Position numbers and translations under genes: made by a program. The notes under the pieces were generated by a model that did no database searches, was not told the origin of the DNA, and saw only the letters and a program-made list of their open reading frames with translations. 64,000 bases of DNA, from NCBI RefSeq assembly GCF_050313795.1, contig NZ_JBNPMC010000012.1, forward strand, positions 15,266 to 79,265, read 5' to 3'. This document shows positions 23,433 through 30,977 of this stretch, in pieces; position 1 is the first letter of the stretch; each line of letters starts with the position of its first letter. The DNA is from CAMBRQ01 sp945870325 (GTDB lineage: Bacteria; Bacillota; Clostridia; Lachnospirales; Lachnospiraceae).

Positions 23433-24446
23433 TTACATGTGTTTCCCGATTACTTCAGCAATCTGAGCAACTTCTTTGATAAGTGTATCATATTTTGCTG
23501 GCTTCAGGGACTGAGCGCCATCGCACAATGCACATTCCGGATTGTTGTGAACTTCGATCATAAGTCCGTCAGCGCCGGCAGCAATAGCCGCTTTCGCCAT
23601 AGGCTCTACCAGCCACCATTTTCCTCCGGCATGGCTTGGGTCTACGATAACCGGAAGGTGTGTAAGTTTGCGCAGTACCGGAATACTCTGAAGATCCAGA
23701 GTATTTCTTGTATAAGTTTCAAACGTACGGATTCCACGTTCGCAGAGGATAACATTCTCGTTACCGGATGCCATGATGTATTCTGCGGACATAATCCATT
23801 CTTCGTAAGTAGCATTTAAGCCTCTCTTCAGAAGAATTGGACGGTCAAGTTGTCCTAATTGCTTCAAAAGATCAAAATTCTGCATATTGCGGGCACCAAT
23901 CTGAATCAAATCTACTTTCTCGTTAAATATGTCCAGATAATCAGGTGACATTAATTCTGTTACAATTGGAAGTCCGGTCTCTTTCTTGACTTCACATAAG
24001 ATATCCAGTCCTTCAAGTCCCAGACCCTGGAAAGAATATGGGCTGGTTCTAGGTTTGAAAGCGCCGCCTCTTAACAGGTTGGCTCCGGAAGCCTTGGCTG
24101 CCTTGGCAATCTCTAATACCTGCTCAAAAGATTCTACAGAGCATGGTCCTGCGATCAATGCAAGATTATCTCCGCCGACTTTGACACCGGAGATATCAAC
24201 GATAGAATCTTCCGGGTGGAAAGCACGGTTCGCCAGTTTGTATGGCTCCTGAACGTGCATAACTTTGTCTACGGATGAGTCAACCTCGAAAAGTTTGGAA
24301 TCAATCTTAGTGGTGTCTCCGATACATCCGATAATGGTCTGGCCGGCACCTTCAACAATATGTGTGTCCAGTCCACGTCTCTTTATCATCTGTTCCACAC
24401 GGGAGACATCGTCTTTTGTAATGCGTGGTTTTAATACAATGATCAT
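23433..24446 (-). CDS. aroF: DAHP synthase, AroF/Thermotoga-type (class I beta)
   Basis: First step of the shikimate pathway: phosphoenolpyruvate plus erythrose 4-phosphate to DAHP. The 337-residue protein has an N-terminal ferredoxin-like (ACT-type) regulatory domain of about 90 residues (MIIVLKPRITKDDVSRV), as in the Thermotoga maritima enzyme where it binds Tyr or Phe. The catalytic barrel follows with LIAGPCSVES, LRGGAFKPRTSPYSFQG, LLKRGLNATYEEW and VIVDPSHAGGK. Feedback inhibition by aromatic amino acids is therefore likely. The start codon has GGAGGAAC upstream. It is the first gene of an operon with aroB. Confidence 0.95.
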   Translation of the reverse strand: MIIVLKPRITKDDVSRVEQMIKRRGLDTHIVEGAGQTIIGCIGDTTKIDSKLFEVDSSVDKVMHVQEPYKLANRAFHPEDSIVDISGVKVGGDNLALIAGPCSVESFEQVLEIAKAAKASGANLLRGGAFKPRTSPYSFQGLGLEGLDILCEVKKETGLPIVTELMSPDYLDIFNEKVDLIQIGARNMQNFDLLKQLGQLDRPILLKRGLNATYEEWIMSAEYIMASGNENVILCERGIRTFETYTRNTLDLQSIPVLRKLTHLPVIVDPSHAGGKWWLVEPMAKAAIAAGADGLMIEVHNNPECALCDGAQSLKPAKYDTLIKEVAQIAEVIGKHM

Positions 24447-24527
24447 AATTTATGTTCCTCCATATGTAGAATACGAAATCAGTGCAATATTCGTACTGTA
24501 AAATTTTAGTTGTTTAAAGTGCGAAAA

Positions 24528-24543
24528 AGACTAATGTTAGTCT
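24528..24543. promoter_or_regulatory. Palindromic operator candidate over the aroF -10
   Basis: AGACTAATGTTAGTCT has perfect 7-bp arms around a 2-base centre and covers the -10 of the aroF promoter. A dimeric repressor bound here would block transcription. The regulator is not identified. Confidence 0.5.
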
Positions 24544-24567
24544 ACCGCAACGAAAAATGGTTGTCAA
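24539..24567 (-). promoter_or_regulatory. Promoter of aroF-aroB
   Basis: Minus-strand TTGACA and TAGACT are spaced by 17 bases. The start point would lie about 85 bases before the aroF start codon. Confidence 0.75.
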
Positions 24568-24597
24568 CACTTTTGGGGAAAATAATTTGTAAATGAG

Positions 24598-24762
24598 TAA
24601 CAGTTCAGCCATAAGCCGGATTGTGGGCGAATCATGCTTGCATGAATGAACACACAATCCGGCTTATGAGCAGAGCGCCATTTTATGAGCAAAAAGAGCT
24701 GCGTAGCAGCGGAGAAGCATCGCAGATGCGTTTTGCGAATGGCGCGGGCTGAACTGTTACGT
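24598..24762. mobile_element. MITE-like structured element with 9-bp flanking duplication
   Basis: Terminal inverted repeats TAACAGTTCAGCC (24598) and GGCTGAACTGTTA (24747) are perfect. The 9-base GTAAATGAG flanks the element on both sides (24589-24597 and 24763-24771), as a target-site duplication would. Inside, ATAAGCCGGATTGTG pairs with its perfect complement (24611/24653) around a TCATGC/GCATGA hairpin. GCGCCATT pairs with AATGGCGC (24675/24738) around two more small hairpins. It encodes no protein and lies between the aroF promoter and the phosphopantetheinyl transferase promoter. Three bases (CGT) after the right repeat are asymmetric. Confidence 0.7.
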
Positions 24763-24815
24763 GTAAATGAGAAAAAGGATGCAGAGGGGGACACAGTCCT
24801 GTGGGGATGTGTGGG

Positions 24816-24844
24816 TTGTAAAATGGGGGAGAGGATTTTATAAT
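24816..24844 (+). promoter_or_regulatory. Promoter of the phosphopantetheinyl transferase gene
   Basis: TTGTAA and TATAAT are spaced by 17 bases, 64 bases before the start codon. Confidence 0.65.
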
Positions 24845-24907
24845 AGAATTTATAGTATAGAAGTGGCTTGAGAGCGGAAAAAAGAATGGGAGAGGGGTGT
24901 AAGTGAT

Positions 24908-25531
24908 ATGGTAAGGGTCTGGGTGGCGGATGTTCGGGCTTTGCTGGCGGAAGAGACGTATTGGGAGTATTATGGGAGGCTTCCGGGGTGGCGGAAGGAG
25001 AAGGTGGATCGGTGCAGGCTTGTGAAGGATAAGGTGCAGAGTGTTGGGGTGTGGAGTTTGTGGGAGAAGGTGAAGGAGACGTGTGATGTGCCGGAGGGGG
25101 CAGTGTATAACCTGTCGCATTCGGGGGATTATGTGATGTGTGCATATAGTGACATCCCGGGGACACAGGTGGGGTGTGACCTGGAGGAAGTGAAGGAGTT
25201 CAGGGAGAATGTGGCAAAGAGATTCTTCTGTCCGGGGGAATATGAGCATATTATGAATGAAAGCGGGGAAAAGCAGACGCAGTTGTTCTATCGTTACTGG
25301 GTGATGAAGGAGAGTTTTATGAAGGCGACACGGCGGGGGATGGCTCTGGATACGCGTTCTTTTGAGATCGGATGGGAGAAGAATGCAGGACCGGTTCTCT
25401 TAAGATGGCCGGAGGAATTCCCGGAGAAGTATTATTTTAAGGAATATAGGAAACCAGGGATGAATGCCAGAATGGCAGTCTGTACGACGGATTGCGAGAT
25501 TGATGAAGAACTTCATGTGATGGATTTATAG
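24908..25531 (+). CDS. Sfp-type 4'-phosphopantetheinyl transferase
   Basis: Transfers the phosphopantetheine arm of CoA to a carrier-protein serine. The 207-residue protein has the three family motifs: NLSHSGDYV near residue 68, VGCDLEEV with Mg-binding Asp91 and Glu93, and FYRYWVMKESFMKA at 127-140 with catalytic Glu135 and Lys139. Length fits the Sfp/Gsp class and not the short AcpS class. GAGGGGTG precedes ATG 24908. The gene is strikingly rich in G at third positions (runs of GTG, GAG, AAG, GGG codons), unlike its neighbours, which may hint at transfer. No polyketide or nonribosomal peptide genes are in the window, so the carrier-protein partner is unknown. Confidence 0.88.
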   Translation: MVRVWVADVRALLAEETYWEYYGRLPGWRKEKVDRCRLVKDKVQSVGVWSLWEKVKETCDVPEGAVYNLSHSGDYVMCAYSDIPGTQVGCDLEEVKEFRENVAKRFFCPGEYEHIMNESGEKQTQLFYRYWVMKESFMKATRRGMALDTRSFEIGWEKNAGPVLLRWPEEFPEKYYFKEYRKPGMNARMAVCTTDCEIDEELHVMDL

Positions 25532-25556
25532 TAGGAAGACATACGGGGGAATGTGT

Positions 25557-27299
25557 ATGAAGCAATTGAAGACAAGATGGACAGAGCAGATTGATAGAGA
25601 GCACGTATTGGAGGAGTACCCCAGACCACTGCTTCGGAGGGAGAGTTACGTGAATCTGAATGGAGTCTGGGAATATGTGATTGCCATAGAGGACGGGATG
25701 CCGCAGGATTATGATGGTGAGATCCTGGTTCCGTTTTCGCCGGAGGCGTCTCTGTCGGGGGTGAACCGGCAGTTGAAGCCGGCGGAATATCTTTGGTATC
25801 GCAGAATGCTGCCATCTCAGGTTAAGCCGGAAGAGGGAAAGAGATGGATTCTTAATTTTGGCGCGGTGGACCAGTATGCGGTCGTTTACGTGAATGGAAA
25901 GATTCTGAAGAAGCATCTGGGTGGTTATTTGCCATTTTCCGTGGATGTGACAGATGCTTTAGAGGAAGAGGCGAATGAACTGGTTGTGATGGTCAGGGAC
26001 TACAGTGATGCTTCCTATTATAGTAGGGGAAAGCAGAGATTGAACAGAGGCGGTATGTTCTATACGGCGCAGAGTGGAATCTGGCAGACGGTGTGGATGG
26101 AACTTGTTCCGGATCAACATATTGAAGATATTGTTACAATGCCCTTATATGATAAGAAAATTCTCCGTATAAAAGTGAACTCTCGTTTTCGGGAAAATAT
26201 ATCCGTTATGGTGTATTCTGAGGATATGCAGCCGATTCAGGCAGAAGGAATAACAGGGAGATGCGTAGACATACCGTTGCCGTATATGCATAGTTGGAGT
26301 CCTGAAGATCCATATCTATATAGTATAGAAGTCAGAATGGGTGAAGACTGTGTCCAAAGTTATGCTGCCATGCGTAAGATTAGCGTGGAGAAGGATGGCA
26401 GAGGAATCCCTCGAATGTATCTGAATAACCAGCCGTATTTTCAAAAAGGAGTGCTGGATCAGGGATATTGGCCGGATGGTCTGTATACGCCGCCCTGTGA
26501 CGAGGCTATGGTCTATGATATCCGGACGATGAAGGATCTGGGATTTAATATGCTGCGGAAGCATCTGAAGATTGAGCCGCAGAGATGGTATTATCACTGT
26601 GACCGTCTTGGGATGTTGGTGTGGCAGGATATGGTGAATGGAGGAAGACCATACAAGGCGTGGCATGTTACTTATATGGCAACGGCGATGGAGTTTCTTC
26701 ATATTAAAATGAAAGATTCTCATTTGAGGTTGCTTGGTCGAAAGGAAGAGCGGGGAAGGAGGCAATTCGTCCACGAGATGCGAAGGACGATGCATCACCT
26801 GTATAATCATCCTTCGATTGTGACGTGGGTAATCTTCAATGAGGGCTGGGGGCAGTTCCATGCGGATGTGGTGACCCGGATCGCGAGGGAGATTGATGAT
26901 TCCAGATTGATCGATCAGGCAAGTGGTTGGTTTGATCAGGGAGGCGGGGATATCCGGAGTATTCATGATTATTTCTTCCCGCTGAAAATACGTCCGGAAC
27001 GAAGAGTGACGGCGCTTACGGAATTCGGCGGATATTCCTTAAGTGTGCCGGGGCATCGGATGTATAAGAAGGTGTATGGATACAGGATATATGTTAAGAA
27101 GAAAGAACTGACGCATGGGTATCAGGAGTGGATAGAACGAGAAGTGATTCCGAATATTGTGAAGGGGCTATCTGCTACGGTGTATACGCAATTGTCAGAT
27201 GTTGAAGAAGAGGTGAACGGGATTCTTACATATGACAGGGAGATCATGAAGATGGATGAAACCGTGGTTCGGGAATTGAATGGGAAGATGGTGCTGTGA
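25557..27299 (+). CDS. Glycoside hydrolase family 2 (beta-galactosidase/glucuronidase-like)
   Basis: A 580-residue enzyme. PRPLLRRESYVNLNGVWEY begins the jelly-roll sugar-binding domain, an immunoglobulin-like domain follows, and the TIM barrel starts near residue 285. Glu429 in FNEGWGQF is the acid/base and Glu489 in LTEFGGYS the nucleophile. It is a short GH2 form without the extra C-terminal domains of LacZ. No signal peptide. ATG 25557 is six bases from GGGGGA; ATG 25551 is also in frame but touches it. It lies 25 bases after the phosphopantetheinyl transferase gene, so they may be cotranscribed without an evident link. Substrate cannot be told from sequence alone. Confidence 0.88.
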   Translation: MKQLKTRWTEQIDREHVLEEYPRPLLRRESYVNLNGVWEYVIAIEDGMPQDYDGEILVPFSPEASLSGVNRQLKPAEYLWYRRMLPSQVKPEEGKRWILNFGAVDQYAVVYVNGKILKKHLGGYLPFSVDVTDALEEEANELVVMVRDYSDASYYSRGKQRLNRGGMFYTAQSGIWQTVWMELVPDQHIEDIVTMPLYDKKILRIKVNSRFRENISVMVYSEDMQPIQAEGITGRCVDIPLPYMHSWSPEDPYLYSIEVRMGEDCVQSYAAMRKISVEKDGRGIPRMYLNNQPYFQKGVLDQGYWPDGLYTPPCDEAMVYDIRTMKDLGFNMLRKHLKIEPQRWYYHCDRLGMLVWQDMVNGGRPYKAWHVTYMATAMEFLHIKMKDSHLRLLGRKEERGRRQFVHEMRRTMHHLYNHPSIVTWVIFNEGWGQFHADVVTRIAREIDDSRLIDQASGWFDQGGGDIRSIHDYFFPLKIRPERRVTALTEFGGYSLSVPGHRMYKKVYGYRIYVKKKELTHGYQEWIEREVIPNIVKGLSATVYTQLSDVEEEVNGILTYDREIMKMDETVVRELNGKMVL

Positions 27300-27336
27300 T
27301 GGTAACGCATCTGTGCGAATGTGTCAGAGGTATGGC

Positions 27337-27375
27337 AAAACCGGGGAGCAGTTGTAATGATACAACTGCTCCCCG
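27337..27375 (-). terminator. Terminator of the glnK-amtB operon
   Basis: A perfect 15-bp stem, CGGGGAGCAGTTGTA (27342) with TACAACTGCTCCCCG (27361), with a four-base loop, followed on the minus strand by GGTTTTG. It lies between convergent genes and may stop both. Confidence 0.8.
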
Positions 27376-27417
27376 TCCGCTTGATATTGATAGAGTGGGA
27401 AATCTATGTGCCATGGA

Positions 27418-28668
27418 CTAGATTCTAAAGTTAAAATCTGCGTAAGCAGAAGAACCATGTTCGTGAACATCGAGTCCGTCGATTTCTTCTTCTCTGGTAA
27501 CTCTAAGACCAATTGTCTTATCAATGACCGTAAATACGATGAATGCCATAACGAATACGAATGCTGCTGTTGCTGCAACGCCAAGTAGCTGAGTTCCGAG
27601 TGTGTAGCCGTTTCCGAAGACACCGGTCAGGATTGTTCCGAAAGCACCGCATACACCGTGTACGCTGATGGCACCAACCGGGTCATCAATCTTGGCAATT
27701 TTATCGAAGAACTCTACAGAGAATACAACCAGGATGCCGGCAAGAACACCGATGATGATTGCTTCCCATTCATTTACCACATCACAGCCTGCTGTGATCG
27801 CTACAAGTCCGGCAAGGGAGCCATTGAATGTCATGGATACATCAGGTTTGCCATAGCGAACCCATGTTACGATCATAGCCAGTAATGTTGCCGCTGCTGC
27901 TGCAAGGTTTGTAGTCATAGCGATATGACCAAGGCTTGTAGATGCTGCGGTAGTAGAACCACAGTTGAATCCGAACCAGCAGAACCACAGGATGAATACG
28001 CCGAGTGCTGCGATTGGAAGGTTGTGGCCTGGGATGGCTCTTGCTTTGCCGTCTTTGTCGTATTTTCCAATACGAGGTCCGAGGATCTTAGCGCCAACCA
28101 GTGCGCAGATACCGCCGACCATATGTACTGCGGTAGATCCGGCGAAATCGTGGAATCCTAACTGAGATAAGAAGCCGCCGCCCCAGATCCAGTGTCCGGA
28201 TACCGGGTAGATGAAGATACTGATTGTTGCGCTGTACGCCAGGTATGCTGCGAACTTAGTTCTCTCTGCCATAGATCCGGATACGATAGTTGCACTTGTT
28301 GCACAGAACACCGTATGGAAGATCATGAAGACTCCGATTGGGAGGCCGTTAAACATACCGTCCGCATCTGCCAGTGAAGTTGGATTGAAGAAACCTTTGA
28401 TTCCGATGATTCCGTTCCAGTCGGTTCCATGCATGATCGCGAATCCGAATATGAAGAAGAACAAACTTCCAAGAACGAAATCCATCATATTCTTCATTAA
28501 GATATTGCCAGTGTTTTTGGCTCTTGTGAAACCTGCTTCACACATTGCGAATCCGGCCTGCATAAAGTATACGAGTACTGTACCGACCATGGTCCACATG
28601 ACATTCATAAGCAGACCGGCTGCTTCTGTGGCATCCATGCCATTTCCTATTAAAGTTGCTAAATCCAT
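27418..28668 (-). CDS. amtB: Ammonium transporter AmtB
   Basis: A 416-residue ammonium channel with about eleven membrane spans. The pore histidines are found in FAGSTAVHMVGG (about residue 180) and AISVHGVCGAFG (about 325). The phenylalanine gate region and the signature ARTKNT-like TRAKNTGNILMKN near residue 50 are present. GGAGGTAATT precedes ATG 28668. The gene follows glnK in the same operon, the standard arrangement in which GlnK blocks the channel when ammonium is plentiful. Nitrogen-responsive control is expected, and the complex leader upstream of glnK may provide it. Confidence 0.95.
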   Translation of the reverse strand: MDLATLIGNGMDATEAAGLLMNVMWTMVGTVLVYFMQAGFAMCEAGFTRAKNTGNILMKNMMDFVLGSLFFFIFGFAIMHGTDWNGIIGIKGFFNPTSLADADGMFNGLPIGVFMIFHTVFCATSATIVSGSMAERTKFAAYLAYSATISIFIYPVSGHWIWGGGFLSQLGFHDFAGSTAVHMVGGICALVGAKILGPRIGKYDKDGKARAIPGHNLPIAALGVFILWFCWFGFNCGSTTAASTSLGHIAMTTNLAAAAATLLAMIVTWVRYGKPDVSMTFNGSLAGLVAITAGCDVVNEWEAIIIGVLAGILVVFSVEFFDKIAKIDDPVGAISVHGVCGAFGTILTGVFGNGYTLGTQLLGVAATAAFVFVMAFIVFTVIDKTIGLRVTREEEIDGLDVHEHGSSAYADFNFRI

Positions 28669-28703
28669 ATAATTACCTCCTCATTTACGTAAAATGGAAT
28701 AAG

Positions 28704-28747
28704 AAAGGAGATAACTGCAATTTTTTATTTTCGCGATTATCTCCTTT
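28704..28747 (-). repeat. Inverted repeat between glnK and amtB
   Basis: AAAGGAGATAA and TTATCTCCTTT form an 11-bp perfect stem around a 22-base loop. It may adjust the glnK to amtB ratio by partial termination or RNA processing; no T-run strong enough for a full terminator follows. Confidence 0.45.
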
Positions 28748-28791
28748 GATAGTTTGCGGTATTGAGTTGTCTGATTGCTGGGATCAGGATT

Positions 28792-29130
28792 TTATAAAGC
28801 ATCCGATCCACGCTCGCCGGTACGGATACGAACTGCATCTTCTACTTCATATACGAAGATCTTGCCATCACCGTATGTACCGGTACGAATCTCAGATACG
28901 ATCTTTTCAATCAGCATCTCAGCAACATCCGGTTCGATCACAGTTTCAACTTTTACTTTCGGAAGAAGATTTACATTATATTCTGCACCGCGGTACACTT
29001 TCTTGTGTCCCTTTTGATTGCCGTAACCCATTACATTGCTAATCATCAGACCGTTTACGCTGCTTTCGTCAAGAATTGATTTTAAGTCTTCCAGTTTCTC
29101 CGGCTGAATGATAATCTCCAGTTTCTTCAT
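28792..29130 (-). CDS. glnK: P-II nitrogen regulatory protein (GlnK type)
   Basis: A 112-residue P-II signal protein that senses 2-oxoglutarate and ATP/ADP and binds AmtB. KKLEIIIQPEKLEDLKSIL opens the fold. The T-loop contains Tyr46 and Tyr51 (VYRGAEYNV), the latter being the usual uridylylation site. The C-terminal part (TGTYGDGKIFVYEVEDAVRIRTGERG) carries the nucleotide-binding GDGKIFV and the RTGE signature. ATG 29130 follows AAGGAGG; a longer reading frame to 29211 runs through leader hairpins and is not credible. It is the first gene of the operon with amtB. Confidence 0.94.
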   Translation of the reverse strand: MKKLEIIIQPEKLEDLKSILDESSVNGLMISNVMGYGNQKGHKKVYRGAEYNVNLLPKVKVETVIEPDVAEMLIEKIVSEIRTGTYGDGKIFVYEVEDAVRIRTGERGSDAL

Positions 29131-29246
29131 AGCACTTACCTCCTTAATTCCTTTATGAAATAGAATCCTGATTTGCAGGATTCTCCGCCTGCGGGGTTGC
29201 CTTAGCGACATCTTCTACTTCGCCGCAGTGCGATCCCCCGGAGGGG

Positions 29247-29283
29247 TTTATATCATAGGGAACGAAGTTGCCTATGATATAAA
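29247..29283 (-). repeat. 16-bp hairpin in the glnK leader
   Basis: TTTATATCATAGG and CCTATGATATAAA are perfect 13-bp arms. After one G-G mismatch AAC pairs with GTT around GAA. Its base overlaps the T-run of the adjacent terminator. Further hairpins follow toward glnK (CCCCCGGAGGGG near 29235, GAATCCTG/CAGGATTC at 29162-29182). Confidence 0.7.
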
Positions 29284-29317
29284 AAGTAAGGGCATCTTCC
29301 CGAAGGAAAACGCCCTT
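29281..29317 (-). terminator. Promoter-proximal terminator in the glnK-amtB leader
   Basis: On the minus strand AAGGGC-GTTTTCC-TTCG-GGAAGAT-GCCCTT is followed by ACTTTTT. It begins only about ten bases after the predicted transcription start and about 150 bases before glnK, so full-length transcripts need read-through or antitermination. The stem could also stop plus-strand transcription. Confidence 0.65.
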
Positions 29318-29333
29318 GTTTTTGATGACCTTT

Positions 29334-29361
29334 ATTATACACGGACGGAGAGATTTGTAAA
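29334..29361 (-). promoter_or_regulatory. Promoter of glnK-amtB
   Basis: Minus-strand TTTACA and TATAAT are separated by 16 bases, placing the start near 29327. Confidence 0.65.
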
Positions 29362-29488
29362 TAGCAATTTTAGAAAAAATTAATATTTTATGAGAAATGT
29401 ACAGAAAAATCAAAAGATTTTACAAAAATTTGGTAGTTAATATAATGGAAAAATAGATTCCTTGTGCATAATTTCTTCAGGGCATTGG

Positions 29489-29517
29489 TTGACGGGTTTT
29501 TAAGTATTTGTTAGAAT
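29489..29517 (+). promoter_or_regulatory. Promoter of the acidic HTH protein gene
   Basis: TTGACG and TAGAAT are spaced by 17 bases, giving a leader of about 100 bases before the start at 29627. Confidence 0.65.
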
Positions 29518-29626
29518 AAAGTGAGGGAAAAAGTTAGGTTTATCAAGAAATAGAATAGTTTACAGAAACGAAAGATTAAGCCTGATGGGTGAGTATACAA
29601 AAGTAATTGAATAAGGAGGACAAGCA

Positions 29627-30949
29627 ATGCTGGATTTAACGTTTGGGGAGCAAGTCAAAATTATCTTGAGTCGTAAGGGTATGACGATTAAGGAACTCGC
29701 TGAGACGATTGAAGCGCAGACCGGGAAGAAGATGTCCCGCCAGAATCTGACACAGAGACTGGGCAGGGATAATTTTCAGGAGCAGGATATGCGTATGATC
29801 GCGGAGATCCTCGGATGCCCGTTTCAATTAAGTATTCTGGGTGAAAGTATTCCAACAGAAAGAACACATAATAATATAGAAGACAGACAGGAGAAGGCAT
29901 CCGCGGAAGCGGCGCCAGTGGCTCATGAAAGGGATATTACGATTGGCGAACTTGTGGAGATTCACGAAGTCCTGGATGCCTTGGAGGGGAATGCGGAACT
30001 GCCGCCCGAAGAGGAGCCGGTTGAGGAGATGCCATTGGCAGAGGCAGAGAATGCAGAACTGCCGGAGGCGGATTACAGTACATCAGAATATGATGCATCA
30101 GAGCATGACGCATTAGAGTACGAGACTTCGGAGTATGAGACTTCAGGATATGAGGAATCTATAGAAGAGTCTGTGGCGGATCATCAGGAGGCTGGTTATG
30201 AGGCGTCGACAGAGGAGTTGTCAACGGGGGAACAGGAAGAGGTCCCGAGAGAATCGTCAGAGCAGATAGCGGAAGAGTATCCGGATGAGCCACAAGAAGA
30301 GGTATCAGACGAGACATCAGTTATAGAAGAAGAGCCTGAGAAGAAAGTCCGTGGATGGAGAGCCTATCTGAAGCGGCGTAAGAAGAAGCAGGAAGTTCCA
30401 CAATCGACAGTTTCGCAGTCGATAGTCACGCAGCCAACAGAAGATTTGTCTCGCCAAGAGGAAGAACAAGAACCACATGCTCAGGATGAATACATAGTGG
30501 AAGAAGACGAGCGGGAGCTGTATAATGGGGAAGTTACACAGGCTGAGTATGAAGATGATCGGCAGACTGAGTATGTTACAGATGAGTATGCGGATGGATA
30601 TACAGAGGATGATGCAGATACAGGTTATGCAGAAGAGGCGTATGTGCAGGAAGATTATGTAGACGAAGAATCTGCAGAATATATGGACGAAGAATCCATA
30701 CAGGAAGATTATATGCAGGAAAGCCAGGAGGAAGAAGATCTTGTCAATGGTGATGTGAATCCATATACCGGAAGAGAGTATCAGTCCAACAGTGTGCGTA
30801 TGCATCCGACGAGAATTGGTTATGTGCAGGTGTATGACAGAAGCAATCATGCGTGGACAGATATGACGGAGTGGGCATTTCTTGGATATCAGGAGAGAAA
30901 GAAGATGCTCCTTGGCAAGGATTATGATCCGCCGATCTATCTGGATTAG
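29627..30949 (+). CDS. Acidic protein with N-terminal helix-turn-helix and low-complexity middle
   Basis: A 440-residue protein I cannot name. Residues 1-75 form an XRE-like helix-turn-helix (GMTIKELAETIE, then SRQNLTQRLGRDN). Residues about 90-375 are extremely acidic and repetitive, with tandem (T/D)SEYxxSE-type pentads near 145-180. A single basic island RGWRAYLKRRKKKQ lies near 240. The last 60 residues are ordered and look conserved (VNPYTGREYQSNSVRMHPTR, then WAFLGYQERKKMLLG). ATG 29627 follows AAGGAGG. It has no membrane segment, so it should be cytoplasmic and could bridge DNA and another partner. dgt follows at 28 bases in the same direction. Confidence 0.75.
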   Translation: MLDLTFGEQVKIILSRKGMTIKELAETIEAQTGKKMSRQNLTQRLGRDNFQEQDMRMIAEILGCPFQLSILGESIPTERTHNNIEDRQEKASAEAAPVAHERDITIGELVEIHEVLDALEGNAELPPEEEPVEEMPLAEAENAELPEADYSTSEYDASEHDALEYETSEYETSGYEESIEESVADHQEAGYEASTEELSTGEQEEVPRESSEQIAEEYPDEPQEEVSDETSVIEEEPEKKVRGWRAYLKRRKKKQEVPQSTVSQSIVTQPTEDLSRQEEEQEPHAQDEYIVEEDERELYNGEVTQAEYEDDRQTEYVTDEYADGYTEDDADTGYAEEAYVQEDYVDEESAEYMDEESIQEDYMQESQEEEDLVNGDVNPYTGREYQSNSVRMHPTRIGYVQVYDRSNHAWTDMTEWAFLGYQERKKMLLGKDYDPPIYLD

Positions 30950-30977
30950 AGAATGGCAGGAAGAGAGTTGAACGTAA

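Noticed and set aside
24564..25249. Long minus-strand open frames opposite the phosphopantetheinyl transferase gene
   Set aside because: They are Pro/His-rich frames with no family character, run across the MITE-like element and exist because the opposite strand is purine-rich. The plus-strand gene has all enzyme motifs.
28211..28672. Plus-strand frames inside amtB
   Set aside because: They are shadows of the minus-strand transporter gene, without ribosome sites or family features.
29156..29330. ANTAR-target double hairpin in the glnK leader
   Set aside because: The loops are not six bases with the A and G positions expected of ANTAR sites.
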